From Sinomonas atrocyanea (GTDB lineage: Bacteria > Actinomycetota > Actinomycetes > Actinomycetales > Micrococcaceae), in the NCBI RefSeq assembly GCF_001577305.1, contig NZ_CP014518.1:1488001-1552000 (forward strand): 64,000 nucleotides of DNA. Direction: 5' to 3'. The notes below the pieces were generated by a model that saw nothing but the letters and a program-made list of their open reading frames with translations, had not been told where the DNA came from and searched no databases. Positions 42,224 to 50,971 of this stretch are shown here, piece after piece. Position numbers and translations under genes: made by a program. Each line of letters starts with the position of its first letter. Position 1 is the stretch's first letter.

Positions 42224-44097
42224 AGGTCCTCGAGCTCCTGCGGGAACGACTCGACGAGGCGCTGCCGCCGGAGCTTGAGGGACGGGGTCAGGTCTCCGTC
42301 CTCGAGCGTGAGCTCCCTCGGCAGGACCACGAAGCGGCGGATCGACTCCGCGCGGGACACGGCCGCGTTCGCCGCGTCGACCGCCTGCTGGAGCTCCGCC
42401 AGGACCTCCGGATCGCCCGCCGCTTCGGCGATGCTCAGCGTGCGCCCCCGGCGGCGTGCCCAGGAACCCAGCTGGTCGCCGTCGAGCGCCAGGAGGGCGG
42501 CCACGAAGGGGCGGCCTTCGCCCACCACGACCGCGTGGGCGACGAGCTCGGACTCGCGCAGCGCCTCCTCGAGCGGGCCGGGGGCCACGTTCTTCCCGCC
42601 GGCCGTCACGAGCACGTCCTTGAGCCGTCCGGTGATGGTGAGGAAGCCCTCGGCATCGAGGGAGCCGAGGTCGCCGGTGGCGAAGAACCCGTCCTCCCGG
42701 AAGGCCGACGCCGGGCCCTCGCCGCCGGGGGCAGCGGCACCGCCCCCGCGGTAGCCGCGGATGACGCCGATGCCCTTCACGAGCACCTCGCCGGTGGGGT
42801 CGATGCGCACGGTGGTGCCGGGGACGGGGCGCCCCACGGTGCCGATCCGCGTCGCCTGCGGCGTGTTCACGGTGCAGGGCGCGGTCGTCTCGGTGAGGCC
42901 GTAGCCCTCGAGGACCGTCAGGCCCGCGCCGCGGAAGAAGTGCGCGAGGGCCGGGCTCAGGGCGCTCCCGCCGGAGACGATCGTGGAGACCCTCCCCCCG
43001 AAGGCGGCTCGGAGCCGGCCGTAGACGAGCCGGTCGAACACGGCGTGCCGCAGCCGCAGGCGCCGCCCGGGGCCCTCGCGGCGCCCGGCGGCCTCCTCGT
43101 CGAGCGCGCGGGAGAACTCGCGCGCCGTCGCCGCGGCGCGCTCGAACACGGAGCCCCGTACTCCCTCGGCGCGTTCCTCGGCGGCGGCATAGACCTTCTC
43201 GAACACGCGCGGCACGGCGAGGAGGAACGTGGGCCGGAACGTCGCGAGGTCGTCGAGCAGGGTCGACTGGCGCGAGTGCCCCACCACGACGCCGGCCGCC
43301 ACGCAGGTGATCTGGACGGCGCGGGCCAGGACATGGGCCAGCGGCAGGAACATGAGCGTCCGCGCCCCCGGGCCGACGACCTCGGGCAGGTGGGCCTGGA
43401 GGTTGACCGCGAGCAGGGCGAGGTTGCGGTGGGTGATCTCGCAGCCCTTCGGGCGCCCCGTCGTGCCGGACGTGTACACGAGGGTCGCGAGCGAGTCGAG
43501 GTCCGCGGCGGTGCGGTGGCGCTCGAGCTCCTGAGCCGGGACACCCAGCCCCGGGCCGGCCAGGCTCGTGAGGTTCGAGCCGCCGCCGCCGTCCTCGGTC
43601 ATGAGCGTGATGGGCAGCCACGCGTTGCCGAGCTCGGGGGAGGAGCTGATGGCCTCCTGGACTGCCAGGGCGAGGTGGCTGTTCTCGACGAACACGCGGC
43701 GTACGCCCGAGTCGGCGAGGATGTAGGCGATCTGCGAGGGCGAAGACGTCTCGTAGACCGGCACGGGCACGCCGCCGGCGTACCAGATGGCGAAGTCGAC
43801 GAGCGCCCAGCCGTAGCTCGACGCCGAGACGATGGCCACGCGGTCCCCGACGTCCAGCCCACTGGCGATCAGGCCCCGGGCGAGGGCGACCACGTCCGCA
43901 TGGAACTCCGCGGCGCTGACCGGCTCCCAGCCGGCCTCGGTGCGCCGCGAGAACAGCTCGGCGCCCGGGGTGGCCGCCACCCGGTCCTCGAGGAGCGAGG
44001 TGACGTTCGCCTCGGGCGGCAGGCTCGCCAGCAGCGGCGTCGACGCCTCCGCCCGCGCCTCGTGCGCTCCTGCTCCGGCTTCCGCTCCGCCTGCCAC
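42211..44097 (-). CDS. Long-chain fatty-acid-CoA ligase (AMP-dependent synthetase)
   Basis: About 628 residues. It activates a fatty acid to acyl-AMP and then acyl-CoA. Motifs in order: ATP loop LVYTSGTTGRPKGCEITHRN, GYGLTETTAPC, ATGDLGSLDAEGFLTITGR and LKDVLVTAGGKNVAP with the late catalytic lysine region. Sequence type resembles FadD15-like ligases of Actinobacteria. The frame opens at TTG 44154, but the GTG at 44097 is preferred because GGAGAGG precedes it and a TAGGCA box upstream would place the start point near 44147. Convergent with the TIGR01906 gene; the mannosyltransferase lies upstream on the same strand. Confidence 0.88.
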   Translation of the reverse strand: MAGGAEAGAGAHEARAEASTPLLASLPPEANVTSLLEDRVAATPGAELFSRRTEAGWEPVSAAEFHADVVALARGLIASGLDVGDRVAIVSASSYGWALVDFAIWYAGGVPVPVYETSSPSQIAYILADSGVRRVFVENSHLALAVQEAISSSPELGNAWLPITLMTEDGGGGSNLTSLAGPGLGVPAQELERHRTAADLDSLATLVYTSGTTGRPKGCEITHRNLALLAVNLQAHLPEVVGPGARTLMFLPLAHVLARAVQITCVAAGVVVGHSRQSTLLDDLATFRPTFLLAVPRVFEKVYAAAEERAEGVRGSVFERAAATAREFSRALDEEAAGRREGPGRRLRLRHAVFDRLVYGRLRAAFGGRVSTIVSGGSALSPALAHFFRGAGLTVLEGYGLTETTAPCTVNTPQATRIGTVGRPVPGTTVRIDPTGEVLVKGIGVIRGYRGGGAAAPGGEGPASAFREDGFFATGDLGSLDAEGFLTITGRLKDVLVTAGGKNVAPGPLEEALRESELVAHAVVVGEGRPFVAALLALDGDQLGSWARRRGRTLSIAEAAGDPEVLAELQQAVDAANAAVSRAESIRRFVVLPRELTLEDGDLTPSLKLRRQRLVESFPQELEDLYSA

Positions 44098-44215
44098 GTG
44101 CCCGTCCTCTCCGCGCTCGCGCTCGTCTCCTGGTGCCCCCCGTGCCGCGCTCAATGCCTACGCCCATCCTGCCATCCCGGGGCGGCTCCAGGCCGGGGCG
44201 ACGCGGGCCGCGCCG

Positions 44216-45868
44216 CTACGTCCAGCTCGGCATCCACAGCCGCAGCCGCCACTCGATGTAGGGGATGGGCTCGGCCGTCCAGAGGGGCATCAGGTAGGCC
44301 GACACGGCGAGGGCGGCGAGGACGAACACGCCGACCGCGAGGAACCCGGCCTGCCGCCGCGCGGGGGGGTCCGTGGGACGGCCGAGCACGAGCCCGAGGG
44401 CCATGGCCAGGGCCAGGACGAGGAACGGCTCGAACGAGACCGCGTAGAAGGCGAACATGGTCCGGTCCGGGTACATGAACCACGGCAGGTACCCGGCGGC
44501 GACGCCGGCGAGGATCGCGCCGGCGCGCCAGTCGCGCCGGCCCGCCCAGAGCAGCACGAGGACGCCGAGCGCCACCGTCCCGCCCCACCAGATCAGCGGG
44601 TTGCCCACGGACAGCACGGCCGAGGAGCAGTGGCTGGCCCCGCACGTGCCCGCAGGCTCCGTGTAGTAGAAGGACACCGGCCGGCCCTGCAGGAGCCAGC
44701 TCCACGGGCTCGATGCGTACGGGTGCGGCGTGGACAGGCCTGTGTGGAAGGCGTACGCCTCCTGGTGGTAGTGCCACAGCGAGCGCAGCGGGGCCGGCAC
44801 CCACCCCCATGCCGGGTCCGGGTTCGCCTCGGCCCAGTGCCGGTAGAAGCCGTTGTCCGAGAGGAACCAGCCCGTCCACGAGGCGAGGTAGACGCCCGCA
44901 GCGGTGACGAGGATGCTCGCCGCCGCGAGCGGGGCGTCGCGCAGGGCGGCGCCGGGCAGCCAGGCTCTGATGCCGGCCTCGCGGCGCGCGGACGCGTCCC
45001 ACAGGACGGTCATGATGCCGAAGACCGCGATGAACGCGAGGCCGGACCACTTCACGCCCACGGCGAGGCCGAGGCAGACCCCTGCGGCGATCCGCCACCA
45101 CCGTACGCCGAGCCACGGGCCCGTCACGAGCGCCGTCGGCCGTATCCGCCCGTCCGGCCCGGCGAGGGCACCGAGGCGCGCGGCGAGGCGGCGCCTGCCG
45201 TCGTCCCGGTCGAGGAGGAGGGCGCAGAACGCGGCGAGGAGCCAGAAGGAGAGGAAGATGTCCAGGATCCCGGTGCGGGAGAGGACCAGATGGTGGCCGT
45301 CGATCGCGAGGAGCAGGCCCGCGGCCGCGGCGAGCGTGTGCGAGCGGAACAGCCGGCGGGCCGCCCACGCCGTCATCATCACGGACAGCGTCCCCACGAG
45401 CGCCGCGGAGAAGCGCCAGCCGAAGGAGCTGCCCGGGCCGAAGAGCGCCATCCCGGCCGCGATCATCCACTTGCCCACGGGCGGGTGCACCACGTACTCG
45501 GGGGAGGAGAGCAGTCCGGACATGTCCCCGTTGACGAAGAGGTCGTTGGCGTTCTGGGTCCAGCTCCGCTCCACGCCCGCGACGAGGTACGAGTACGCGT
45601 CCTTGACGTAGTAGGTCTCGTCGAAGATCAGGGAGTGCGGCCGGTCGAGCTGCCAGAAGCGCAGGAGCCCGGCGACCAGGCCCACGGCCACGGGCACGAG
45701 CCAGGCGAGCCGACGGTCCCACACCCCGGCCGCGGTCCAGGAGCCCACGAGGCGCTCCCGCAGGGCCGCGGCCGGACCGCGCGAGGCGTCCTGCGCGGGA
45801 TCGACAGTCCGGGGGCGCGGGGAGTTCCAGCTGCGCACGGGCGGGCGGGTGGGGGTCTGGGTGGCCAT
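44216..45868 (-). CDS. Dolichyl/polyprenyl-phosphate-mannose protein O-mannosyltransferase (PMT)
   Basis: A 550-residue GT39 enzyme with about 11 helices that transfers mannose from polyprenyl-phosphate-mannose to Ser/Thr of exported proteins. The first extracytoplasmic loop carries the catalytic acidic pair in LIFDETYYVKDAYSYL; HPPVGKWMIAAGMALFG, GHHLVLSRTGILDIF and AVGVKWSGLAF are characteristic of bacterial Pmt. Exported proteins with Ala/Pro/Thr-rich stretches in this window are plausible targets. The ATG at 45868 lies eight bases after TAGCAT. ManA at 25 kb could supply the mannose. Confidence 0.93.
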   Translation of the reverse strand: MATQTPTRPPVRSWNSPRPRTVDPAQDASRGPAAALRERLVGSWTAAGVWDRRLAWLVPVAVGLVAGLLRFWQLDRPHSLIFDETYYVKDAYSYLVAGVERSWTQNANDLFVNGDMSGLLSSPEYVVHPPVGKWMIAAGMALFGPGSSFGWRFSAALVGTLSVMMTAWAARRLFRSHTLAAAAGLLLAIDGHHLVLSRTGILDIFLSFWLLAAFCALLLDRDDGRRRLAARLGALAGPDGRIRPTALVTGPWLGVRWWRIAAGVCLGLAVGVKWSGLAFIAVFGIMTVLWDASARREAGIRAWLPGAALRDAPLAAASILVTAAGVYLASWTGWFLSDNGFYRHWAEANPDPAWGWVPAPLRSLWHYHQEAYAFHTGLSTPHPYASSPWSWLLQGRPVSFYYTEPAGTCGASHCSSAVLSVGNPLIWWGGTVALGVLVLLWAGRRDWRAGAILAGVAAGYLPWFMYPDRTMFAFYAVSFEPFLVLALAMALGLVLGRPTDPPARRQAGFLAVGVFVLAALAVSAYLMPLWTAEPIPYIEWRLRLWMPSWT

Positions 45869-45934
45869 CCCGGCCCATGCTACCGGGGCGGAGGGGCCCG
45901 GGGCGGGCTCGCTTCGCTGGCGTAGGCTGGGCGC

Positions 45935-46867
45935 GTGCAGCCTCGCGAGACCCCCCAGGAATCCAGCAGCCTCCCGGACGCGGAACCAGGGGAGGAGCTG
46001 GCGGACGACGGCGGCGGCCACCCCGTGCGGCCGGCCGGCGGGGCCGTGGTGCTCGCCGCCACGCCGATCGGCAATCTGGGCGACGCGAGCCGGCGGCTCG
46101 TGGAGCTGCTCGGCGAGGCCGACGTCATCGCCGCCGAGGACACGCGGCGCCTCCAGCGGCTCGTGCGCGGGCTCGGCGTGCACCCGAGGGGCCGCGTGGT
46201 GAGCTACCACGAGCACAACGAGGCCGCCAAGACGCCCGAGCTGCTCGACGCCGTGGCAGCCGGCGGCACGGTGCTCCTGGTCACCGATGCCGGCATGCCC
46301 GCCGTGTCCGATCCCGGCTACCGGCTCGTCGAGGCCGCCGTTGCCCAGGGCCTCACCGTCACTGCAGTCCCCGGTCCTTCGGCGGTGCTCACGGCACTGG
46401 CCCTGTCCGGGCTGCCCACGGACCGCTTCTGCTTCGAGGGCTTCCTGCCGCGCAAGGCCGGCGAGCGGGCGTCCCGGCTCGCCGAGCTGCGCGCCGAGGC
46501 CCGCACCATGGTCTTCTTCGAGGCGCCCCACCGGCTCGCCCCGATGCTGCGTGCGCTCGCCGAGGCGTTCGGCGCCGAGCGCCGCATCGCGGTCTGCCGC
46601 GAGCTCACCAAGACCTACGAGGAGGTCCTGCGGGGCACCGCGGGCGAGCTCTCCGCCTGGGCGGAGGAGGGCGAGGTCCGCGGGGAGATCGCGGTGGTGG
46701 CCGAGGGCGCGCCGCCCGCCGCCCCCGCCCGCCCCGAGGACCTCGTGGGCGCCGTGCAGGCGCTCGTGGCCAGCGGGGCACGGCTCAAGGACGCCGTCGC
46801 GGTCGTCGCGGGGGAAGCAGGGGCGAGCAAGCGGGAGCTCTACGCCGCCGTCGTGGCCGCCAAGTAG
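45935..46867 (+). CDS. rsmI: 16S rRNA (cytidine-1402-2'-O)-methyltransferase RsmI
   Basis: SAM-dependent tetrapyrrole-methylase-fold enzyme that methylates C1402 of 16S rRNA in the decoding centre. The 310-residue protein has VVLAATPIGNLGDASRR, IAAEDTRRLQRL, VSYHEHNEAAKTPELL, VTDAGMPAVSDPGYRLV and PGPSAVLTALALSGLP, all RsmI hallmarks. About 35 extra residues precede the fold. The GTG at 45935 follows TAGGCT by six bases, the leaderless pattern. Divergent from the mannosyltransferase with 66 bases between starts. Confidence 0.95.
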   Translation: MQPRETPQESSSLPDAEPGEELADDGGGHPVRPAGGAVVLAATPIGNLGDASRRLVELLGEADVIAAEDTRRLQRLVRGLGVHPRGRVVSYHEHNEAAKTPELLDAVAAGGTVLLVTDAGMPAVSDPGYRLVEAAVAQGLTVTAVPGPSAVLTALALSGLPTDRFCFEGFLPRKAGERASRLAELRAEARTMVFFEAPHRLAPMLRALAEAFGAERRIAVCRELTKTYEEVLRGTAGELSAWAEEGEVRGEIAVVAEGAPPAAPARPEDLVGAVQALVASGARLKDAVAVVAGEAGASKRELYAAVVAAK

Positions 46868-46882
46868 GAGCCACACCAAAAA

Positions 46883-46982
46883 CCGCGGAATTCCGCGGAA
46901 GTCGATTGTGCATCTGCACAGGTGAAGTCCGTCACCATCGTCCTCGGATGCATGGACACCTGCGGGCACGGAGGCCTAGCGT
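46883..46982 (+). promoter_or_regulatory. Succinate-semialdehyde dehydrogenase promoter and two operator-like palindromes
   Basis: CCGCGGAATTCCGCGG (46883-46898) is a perfect 16-bp palindrome; TGTGCATCTGCACA (46907-46920) is a perfect 6-2-6 inverted repeat. Downstream are TGGACA (46953-46958), 18 bases and TAGCGT (46977-46982). The palindromes sit at about -105 and -75, positions suited to an activator, or possibly serve rsmI termination. Confidence 0.5.
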
Positions 46983-47033
46983 GGAAGGAGTCCACCCACG
47001 CCCGATGTCGAGCGTGCCCACGAAGGAGTCGAC

Positions 47034-48527
47034 GTGCCCGAGAACACCGCTGTCACCCCCGAGCGCGAGCAGGAACTGCTCGCGAAAGTCCCCACCGGCC
47101 TGCTGGTCAACGGCGAGTGGCGCGACGCCGCCGGCGGGAAGAAGTTCGCGGTCGAGGATCCTGCGACGGGCAGGACCCTGCTGGAGATCGCGGACGGCAC
47201 GAGCGAGGACGCGGTCGCGGCCCTCGACGCCGCTGACGCCGTCCAGGCGTCCTGGGCCCGCACGGCGCCGCGGGAGCGCGCCGAGATCCTGCGCCGCGCG
47301 TTCGAGCTCGTGACCGAGCGCGCCGAGGACTTCGCCCTCCTCATGACCCTCGAGATGGGCAAGCCGCTCGCGGAGTCCCGCGGCGAGGTCACCTACGGCG
47401 CCGAGTTCCTGCGCTGGTTCTCCGAGGAGGCCGTGCGCGACTACGGCCGCTACCTCACCAGCCCCGAGGGCAAGAACAAGATCCTGGTCCAGCGCAAGCC
47501 GGTGGGCCCGTGCCTGCTCATCACCCCGTGGAACTTCCCGCTGGCGATGGCGACCCGCAAGATCGCCCCCGCGGTCGCCGCGGGCTGCACGATGGTGGTC
47601 AAGCCGGCGAAGTTCACCCCGCTCACCACGCAGCTGTTCGCCGCGGTCATGCAGGAGGCCGGCCTGCCGGCCGGCGTGCTCAACGTCGTCTCATCCTCCT
47701 CCGCCTCGAGCATCTCCGGCCCGCTCATGAAGGACTCGCGCCTGCGGAAGGTCTCCTTCACGGGCTCGACGCCGGTGGGCCGCCGCCTGCTCGCGGATGC
47801 CTCCGAGAACGTGCTGCGCACCTCCATGGAGCTCGGCGGCAACGCGCCGTTCATCGTCTTCGAGGACGCCGACCTGGACAAGGCCGTGGCGGGTGCCATG
47901 GCCGCCAAGATGCGGAACATGGGCGAGGCCTGCACGGCCGCGAACCGCTTCCTGGTGCAGGAGTCCGTGGCCGAGGAGTTCACGGCCAAGTTCGCCGCGG
48001 CGATGGCCGAGCTCACCCCGGGCCGCGGGACCGAGCCGTCCACGACCGTGGGCCCCCTCATCGACGGCGGTGCCCGCAAGGACGTCCACGCCCTCGTGAC
48101 CGAGGCGGTCGAGTCTGGCGCGCGGGTCGCCACCGGCGGTGCACCGCTCGAGGGCGACGGCTACTTCTACGCCCCGACCGTCCTCGCCGACGTCCCGAAC
48201 GACGCCGAGATCCTCCGCAACGAGATCTTCGGCCCGGTTGCCCCGGTCACGACGTTCAAGACCGAGGAGGACGCGATCCGCCTCGCCAACGCGACCGAGT
48301 ACGGCCTGGCCTCCTACCTGTTCACCCAGGACTACGCGCGCATGTTCCGGGTGGCCGAGCAGATCGAGTACGGCATGGTCGGCTTCAACGCCGGCGTCAT
48401 CTCCAACGCGGCCGCGCCCTTCGGCGGCGTGAAGCAGTCCGGCCTGGGCCGCGAGGGCGGCGCGGAGGGCATCGCGGAGTACACGACGACGCAGTACATC
48501 GGCATCGCCGATCCCTACGCGGGCTGA
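47034..48527 (+). CDS. NAD(P)-dependent succinate-semialdehyde dehydrogenase (GabD-type aldehyde dehydrogenase)
   Basis: A 497-residue aldehyde dehydrogenase, most like GabD enzymes that oxidise succinate semialdehyde from GABA breakdown to succinate. Motifs: ITPWNFPLAMATRKIAPAVAAGC, VSFTGSTPVGRRL, MELGGNAPFIVFEDADLD with the catalytic Glu, GEACTAANRFLVQ with the catalytic Cys, and EIFGPVAPVTTF. Homologues are often annotated GabD2 or Sad; the exact substrate is inferred. The GTG at 47034 has AAGGAG five bases upstream. No GABA transaminase or permease is adjacent. The last 28 bases of the gene region are repeated downstream. Confidence 0.88.
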   Translation: MPENTAVTPEREQELLAKVPTGLLVNGEWRDAAGGKKFAVEDPATGRTLLEIADGTSEDAVAALDAADAVQASWARTAPRERAEILRRAFELVTERAEDFALLMTLEMGKPLAESRGEVTYGAEFLRWFSEEAVRDYGRYLTSPEGKNKILVQRKPVGPCLLITPWNFPLAMATRKIAPAVAAGCTMVVKPAKFTPLTTQLFAAVMQEAGLPAGVLNVVSSSSASSISGPLMKDSRLRKVSFTGSTPVGRRLLADASENVLRTSMELGGNAPFIVFEDADLDKAVAGAMAAKMRNMGEACTAANRFLVQESVAEEFTAKFAAAMAELTPGRGTEPSTTVGPLIDGGARKDVHALVTEAVESGARVATGGAPLEGDGYFYAPTVLADVPNDAEILRNEIFGPVAPVTTFKTEEDAIRLANATEYGLASYLFTQDYARMFRVAEQIEYGMVGFNAGVISNAAAPFGGVKQSGLGREGGAEGIAEYTTTQYIGIADPYAG

Positions 48528-48596
48528 CAAGCCCGCAGGCGACGACAGCGGACGGAGAAACGAGCACCGCATCGCGGATCCCTACGCGGGCTGACA
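48502..48596. repeat. Duplicate of the aldehyde dehydrogenase 3' end
   Basis: Bases 48502-48529, coding the last residues and stop (..ADPYAG, TGA), recur at 48569-48596 with a single change. The 39 bases between are unrelated. It looks like a scar of a duplication or recombination at the gene end. Confidence 0.85.
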
Positions 48597-48629
48597 GTCC
48601 CCGCGCCTGTGGTGGGGCGGGGGAGTCAG
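48591..48629. terminator. Hairpin between convergent dehydrogenase and transglutaminase genes
   Basis: CTGAC...CCCCGC (48591-48604) can pair with GCGGGG...GTCAG (48617-48629). The stem is imperfect but GC-rich and overlaps the second copy of the duplicated tail. Confidence 0.45.
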
Positions 48630-50971
48630 TCCTTCGGCCGCCGCAGGCGGTGCAGCACCCGCCTCAGGGCGGCGCGCATCCTGGCCCCCGCAGCCTCGGC
48701 TGCGGGGGCCATCCGCGTCCGGGCGCGCGTGAGCCACGCGAAGGACGAGGGCGGGAGCGCGGCGATCCGCGCCCGCCGGACCGGGTGCTGCGTGCGGCGC
48801 CCGGCCTCGTGCACCACCGCTACGGCATGCCGCGCGGCCTCCTCGTCGGCCTCGTACCCGGGGCGCCCGAATTCGTGCCGCTCGTACGCGGTGGTGAGGG
48901 TGTCGAGCGCGCGGTGCAGGCCGCCGCCGTCCGCGTCCCACGCGCTGAGCCGCCGCGCGTACGAGCGCGGCGTGTCGGCGGGGCCGGGGGGCAGCCCGTG
49001 GTCGACCCCGACGGCCTCGAGCTCCTCCCAGATCCCCCGGAGCCCGCGCCGGAGCCGCCGTCGCCGCTGGGCGGCGCGGAGGGCGGCGGGAAGGGCGACG
49101 ACGACGGCGAGGGCGAGGAGCCCGAGCGCCACGAGGACGGCGGGAATCCACGGGGCGGCCTCCCGCGCGCCGGACGGGGCCGGAGCAGGGGCGCTGGGTG
49201 CGGGGGTCGCGCCCCCCTTGTTCGGGGCCGCCCGCAGGCCGTCGTTGAGGTTGTCCAGGTTGCTGCTGCCGCCAGGGCCCGCGGTGTCGGTGAAGGCGTA
49301 GGTGGGCAGCACCCCGCGCGTGGGCGTCGGCTCGAACGGCACCCAGCCGAGCCCCTGGAAGTACAGCTCGGGCCAGGCGTGGGCATCCTTCCCGTCGACC
49401 TGGAACTCGGGCAGGGACTTCGAGGCCGGGACCGCGACGGTCTGGCCGGTGGGGTGCCCCGGTGCGAAGCCCACCGCGATCCGGCTGGGGATGCCGACCA
49501 CCCTCGCCATGACGGCCATCGCCGCGGCGAAGTGGATGCAGTAGCCGGACTTCTTCGTCAGGAAGGTGCTCAGGACGTCCATGCCGGTGCCGTCGTAGCC
49601 GTCCTCGACCGGAGTCTTCTCCGAGTACTGGAACGTGCGCAGCCACGCCTGGATCTTCAGGGCGCGGGCGTAGGGGGTGGCGGCGCCCTGGGTGACCTGT
49701 TCGGCCGCGGTGCGGACGTTCGCCGGGACGCCCTTGGGGACCTGGGCGGCGACGAGATCGATGCCGCGGGGGGCCGTGACCGCGGCGGAGAGCGCCTGGG
49801 GCGTGAGCTGCGGCATCGTGGAGTGCACCACGTAGAGCTGGTTCTGACTGGAGGCGGGGGCTCCCTTGACGCTCAGGTCGGCCGGATCCCAGCCGAAGTC
49901 GCCCCGCACCCCGTCGAGCGACTGGGGCGCGTAGGGGGCCGGCAGGTACGGGCTCGTGAAGCCGCCCGTGGTCACCACGGTGGTCGTCGCCGTGGTCGGG
50001 CCGGTGCCTGCCGCGGAGTTCACGATCTGCGTGATGGGCCGCTGGAGCTGGTCGTCATGGTTCTCGGGGCCCCACGCAGCCCCGTTGAAGTCCTCGACCG
50101 TGACGGTGCGCAGGTAGACGGGGGCCGTCGAGTCGGTGGCGTAGGTGAGGACGCCGACGGCGTTCGAGCTCCTCAGGTCGTTGCCGAGGCTGATGAGCGG
50201 GTTGAGGCCCACGTTCTGGCCCAGGCTCTGCAGCCGTGAGCCCTCCGGGAAGGTGCCGGCGTCGAACCCGGGGATGACCTGGGGGAGGACGAGGGCGCCG
50301 GCGACCACGGTCGCCACGAGCACGGCGAAGCGCCCGGGCGAGAGCGCGGCGGCGAGGCGCTCGGCGGCGCTCCCCGAGGCGTAGGCGGAGCCTGCCGTGG
50401 CGAGGAGCCCGAGGTAGCCGGCAGCGGCCGCGGCGAAGCCGGTCGCGCCCACGCTCTCGGGCTTGAGCACGGCGGGGACGACGAGGACCGCGAGGACGGC
50501 GACGCCCGAGACCGCCGGCATGCGGCACGAGAGGGCGATGGTCTCGGTGACGAGCGCGATGAGGCCGATCGCCCCGGCCGTCAGGGCCACGATGCCGACG
50601 TTCGGTGCAGCCGGGACCGCGTCGTAGGCCACCGTGTGCCAGGCCTGGTCCAGCGCTTCCCGCGCGGCGCCGAGGGTACCGGCCGTCGGGATCAGGCCGA
50701 GCAGGCTCGAGCTCCGGAAGAACATCGAGTCCATCCCGGCCGTCCACGCGGCCATCCCGGCGAGGCCTACCGCGACGGGGTGCCAGCGGAACGCCCGGGC
50801 AAGCAGGGTGCCGGCCACCGTGGCGATGAGCACCACGAGGACCGGGTACAGCCAGGACCACCCGCGCAGTACCCCGCCGTAGGCGAGGGACCCCCCGCCG
50901 ACGGCGAGGACCAGGAAGAGCTCGGCGGCGACGTGGCGCCACTGCGGGCGCCGGAGCGAGGGAATCTTCAC
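48626..50971 (-). CDS. Transglutaminase-like membrane protein (TgpA/DUF3488 type)
   Basis: A 781-residue protein. The N-terminal ~230 residues contain about six helices (DUF3488); a large extracytoplasmic transglutaminase core follows, with KKSGYCIHFAAAMAVMARVVG IPSR (catalytic Cys) and DAHAWPELYFQGLGWVPFEPTP (His and acidic residue); a Pro/Ala linker and final helix lead to a cytoplasmic DUF4129-like tail. With MoxR and DUF58 this is a conserved three-gene unit of unknown purpose, thought to act as a chaperone/protease-like envelope system. The GTG at 50971 overlaps the DUF58 stop (GTGA), so translation is coupled. Confidence 0.92.
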   Translation of the reverse strand: MKIPSLRRPQWRHVAAELFLVLAVGGGSLAYGGVLRGWSWLYPVLVVLIATVAGTLLARAFRWHPVAVGLAGMAAWTAGMDSMFFRSSSLLGLIPTAGTLGAAREALDQAWHTVAYDAVPAAPNVGIVALTAGAIGLIALVTETIALSCRMPAVSGVAVLAVLVVPAVLKPESVGATGFAAAAAGYLGLLATAGSAYASGSAAERLAAALSPGRFAVLVATVVAGALVLPQVIPGFDAGTFPEGSRLQSLGQNVGLNPLISLGNDLRSSNAVGVLTYATDSTAPVYLRTVTVEDFNGAAWGPENHDDQLQRPITQIVNSAAGTGPTTATTTVVTTGGFTSPYLPAPYAPQSLDGVRGDFGWDPADLSVKGAPASSQNQLYVVHSTMPQLTPQALSAAVTAPRGIDLVAAQVPKGVPANVRTAAEQVTQGAATPYARALKIQAWLRTFQYSEKTPVEDGYDGTGMDVLSTFLTKKSGYCIHFAAAMAVMARVVGIPSRIAVGFAPGHPTGQTVAVPASKSLPEFQVDGKDAHAWPELYFQGLGWVPFEPTPTRGVLPTYAFTDTAGPGGSSNLDNLNDGLRAAPNKGGATPAPSAPAPAPSGAREAAPWIPAVLVALGLLALAVVVALPAALRAAQRRRRLRRGLRGIWEELEAVGVDHGLPPGPADTPRSYARRLSAWDADGGGLHRALDTLTTAYERHEFGRPGYEADEEAARHAVAVVHEAGRRTQHPVRRARIAALPPSSFAWLTRARTRMAPAAEAAGARMRAALRRVLHRLRRPKD

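Noticed and set aside
49000..49250. Frameshift in the transglutaminase gene
   Set aside because: The frame is continuous from 50971 to 48626 with domains in order; alternative open frames are GC-bias shadows.
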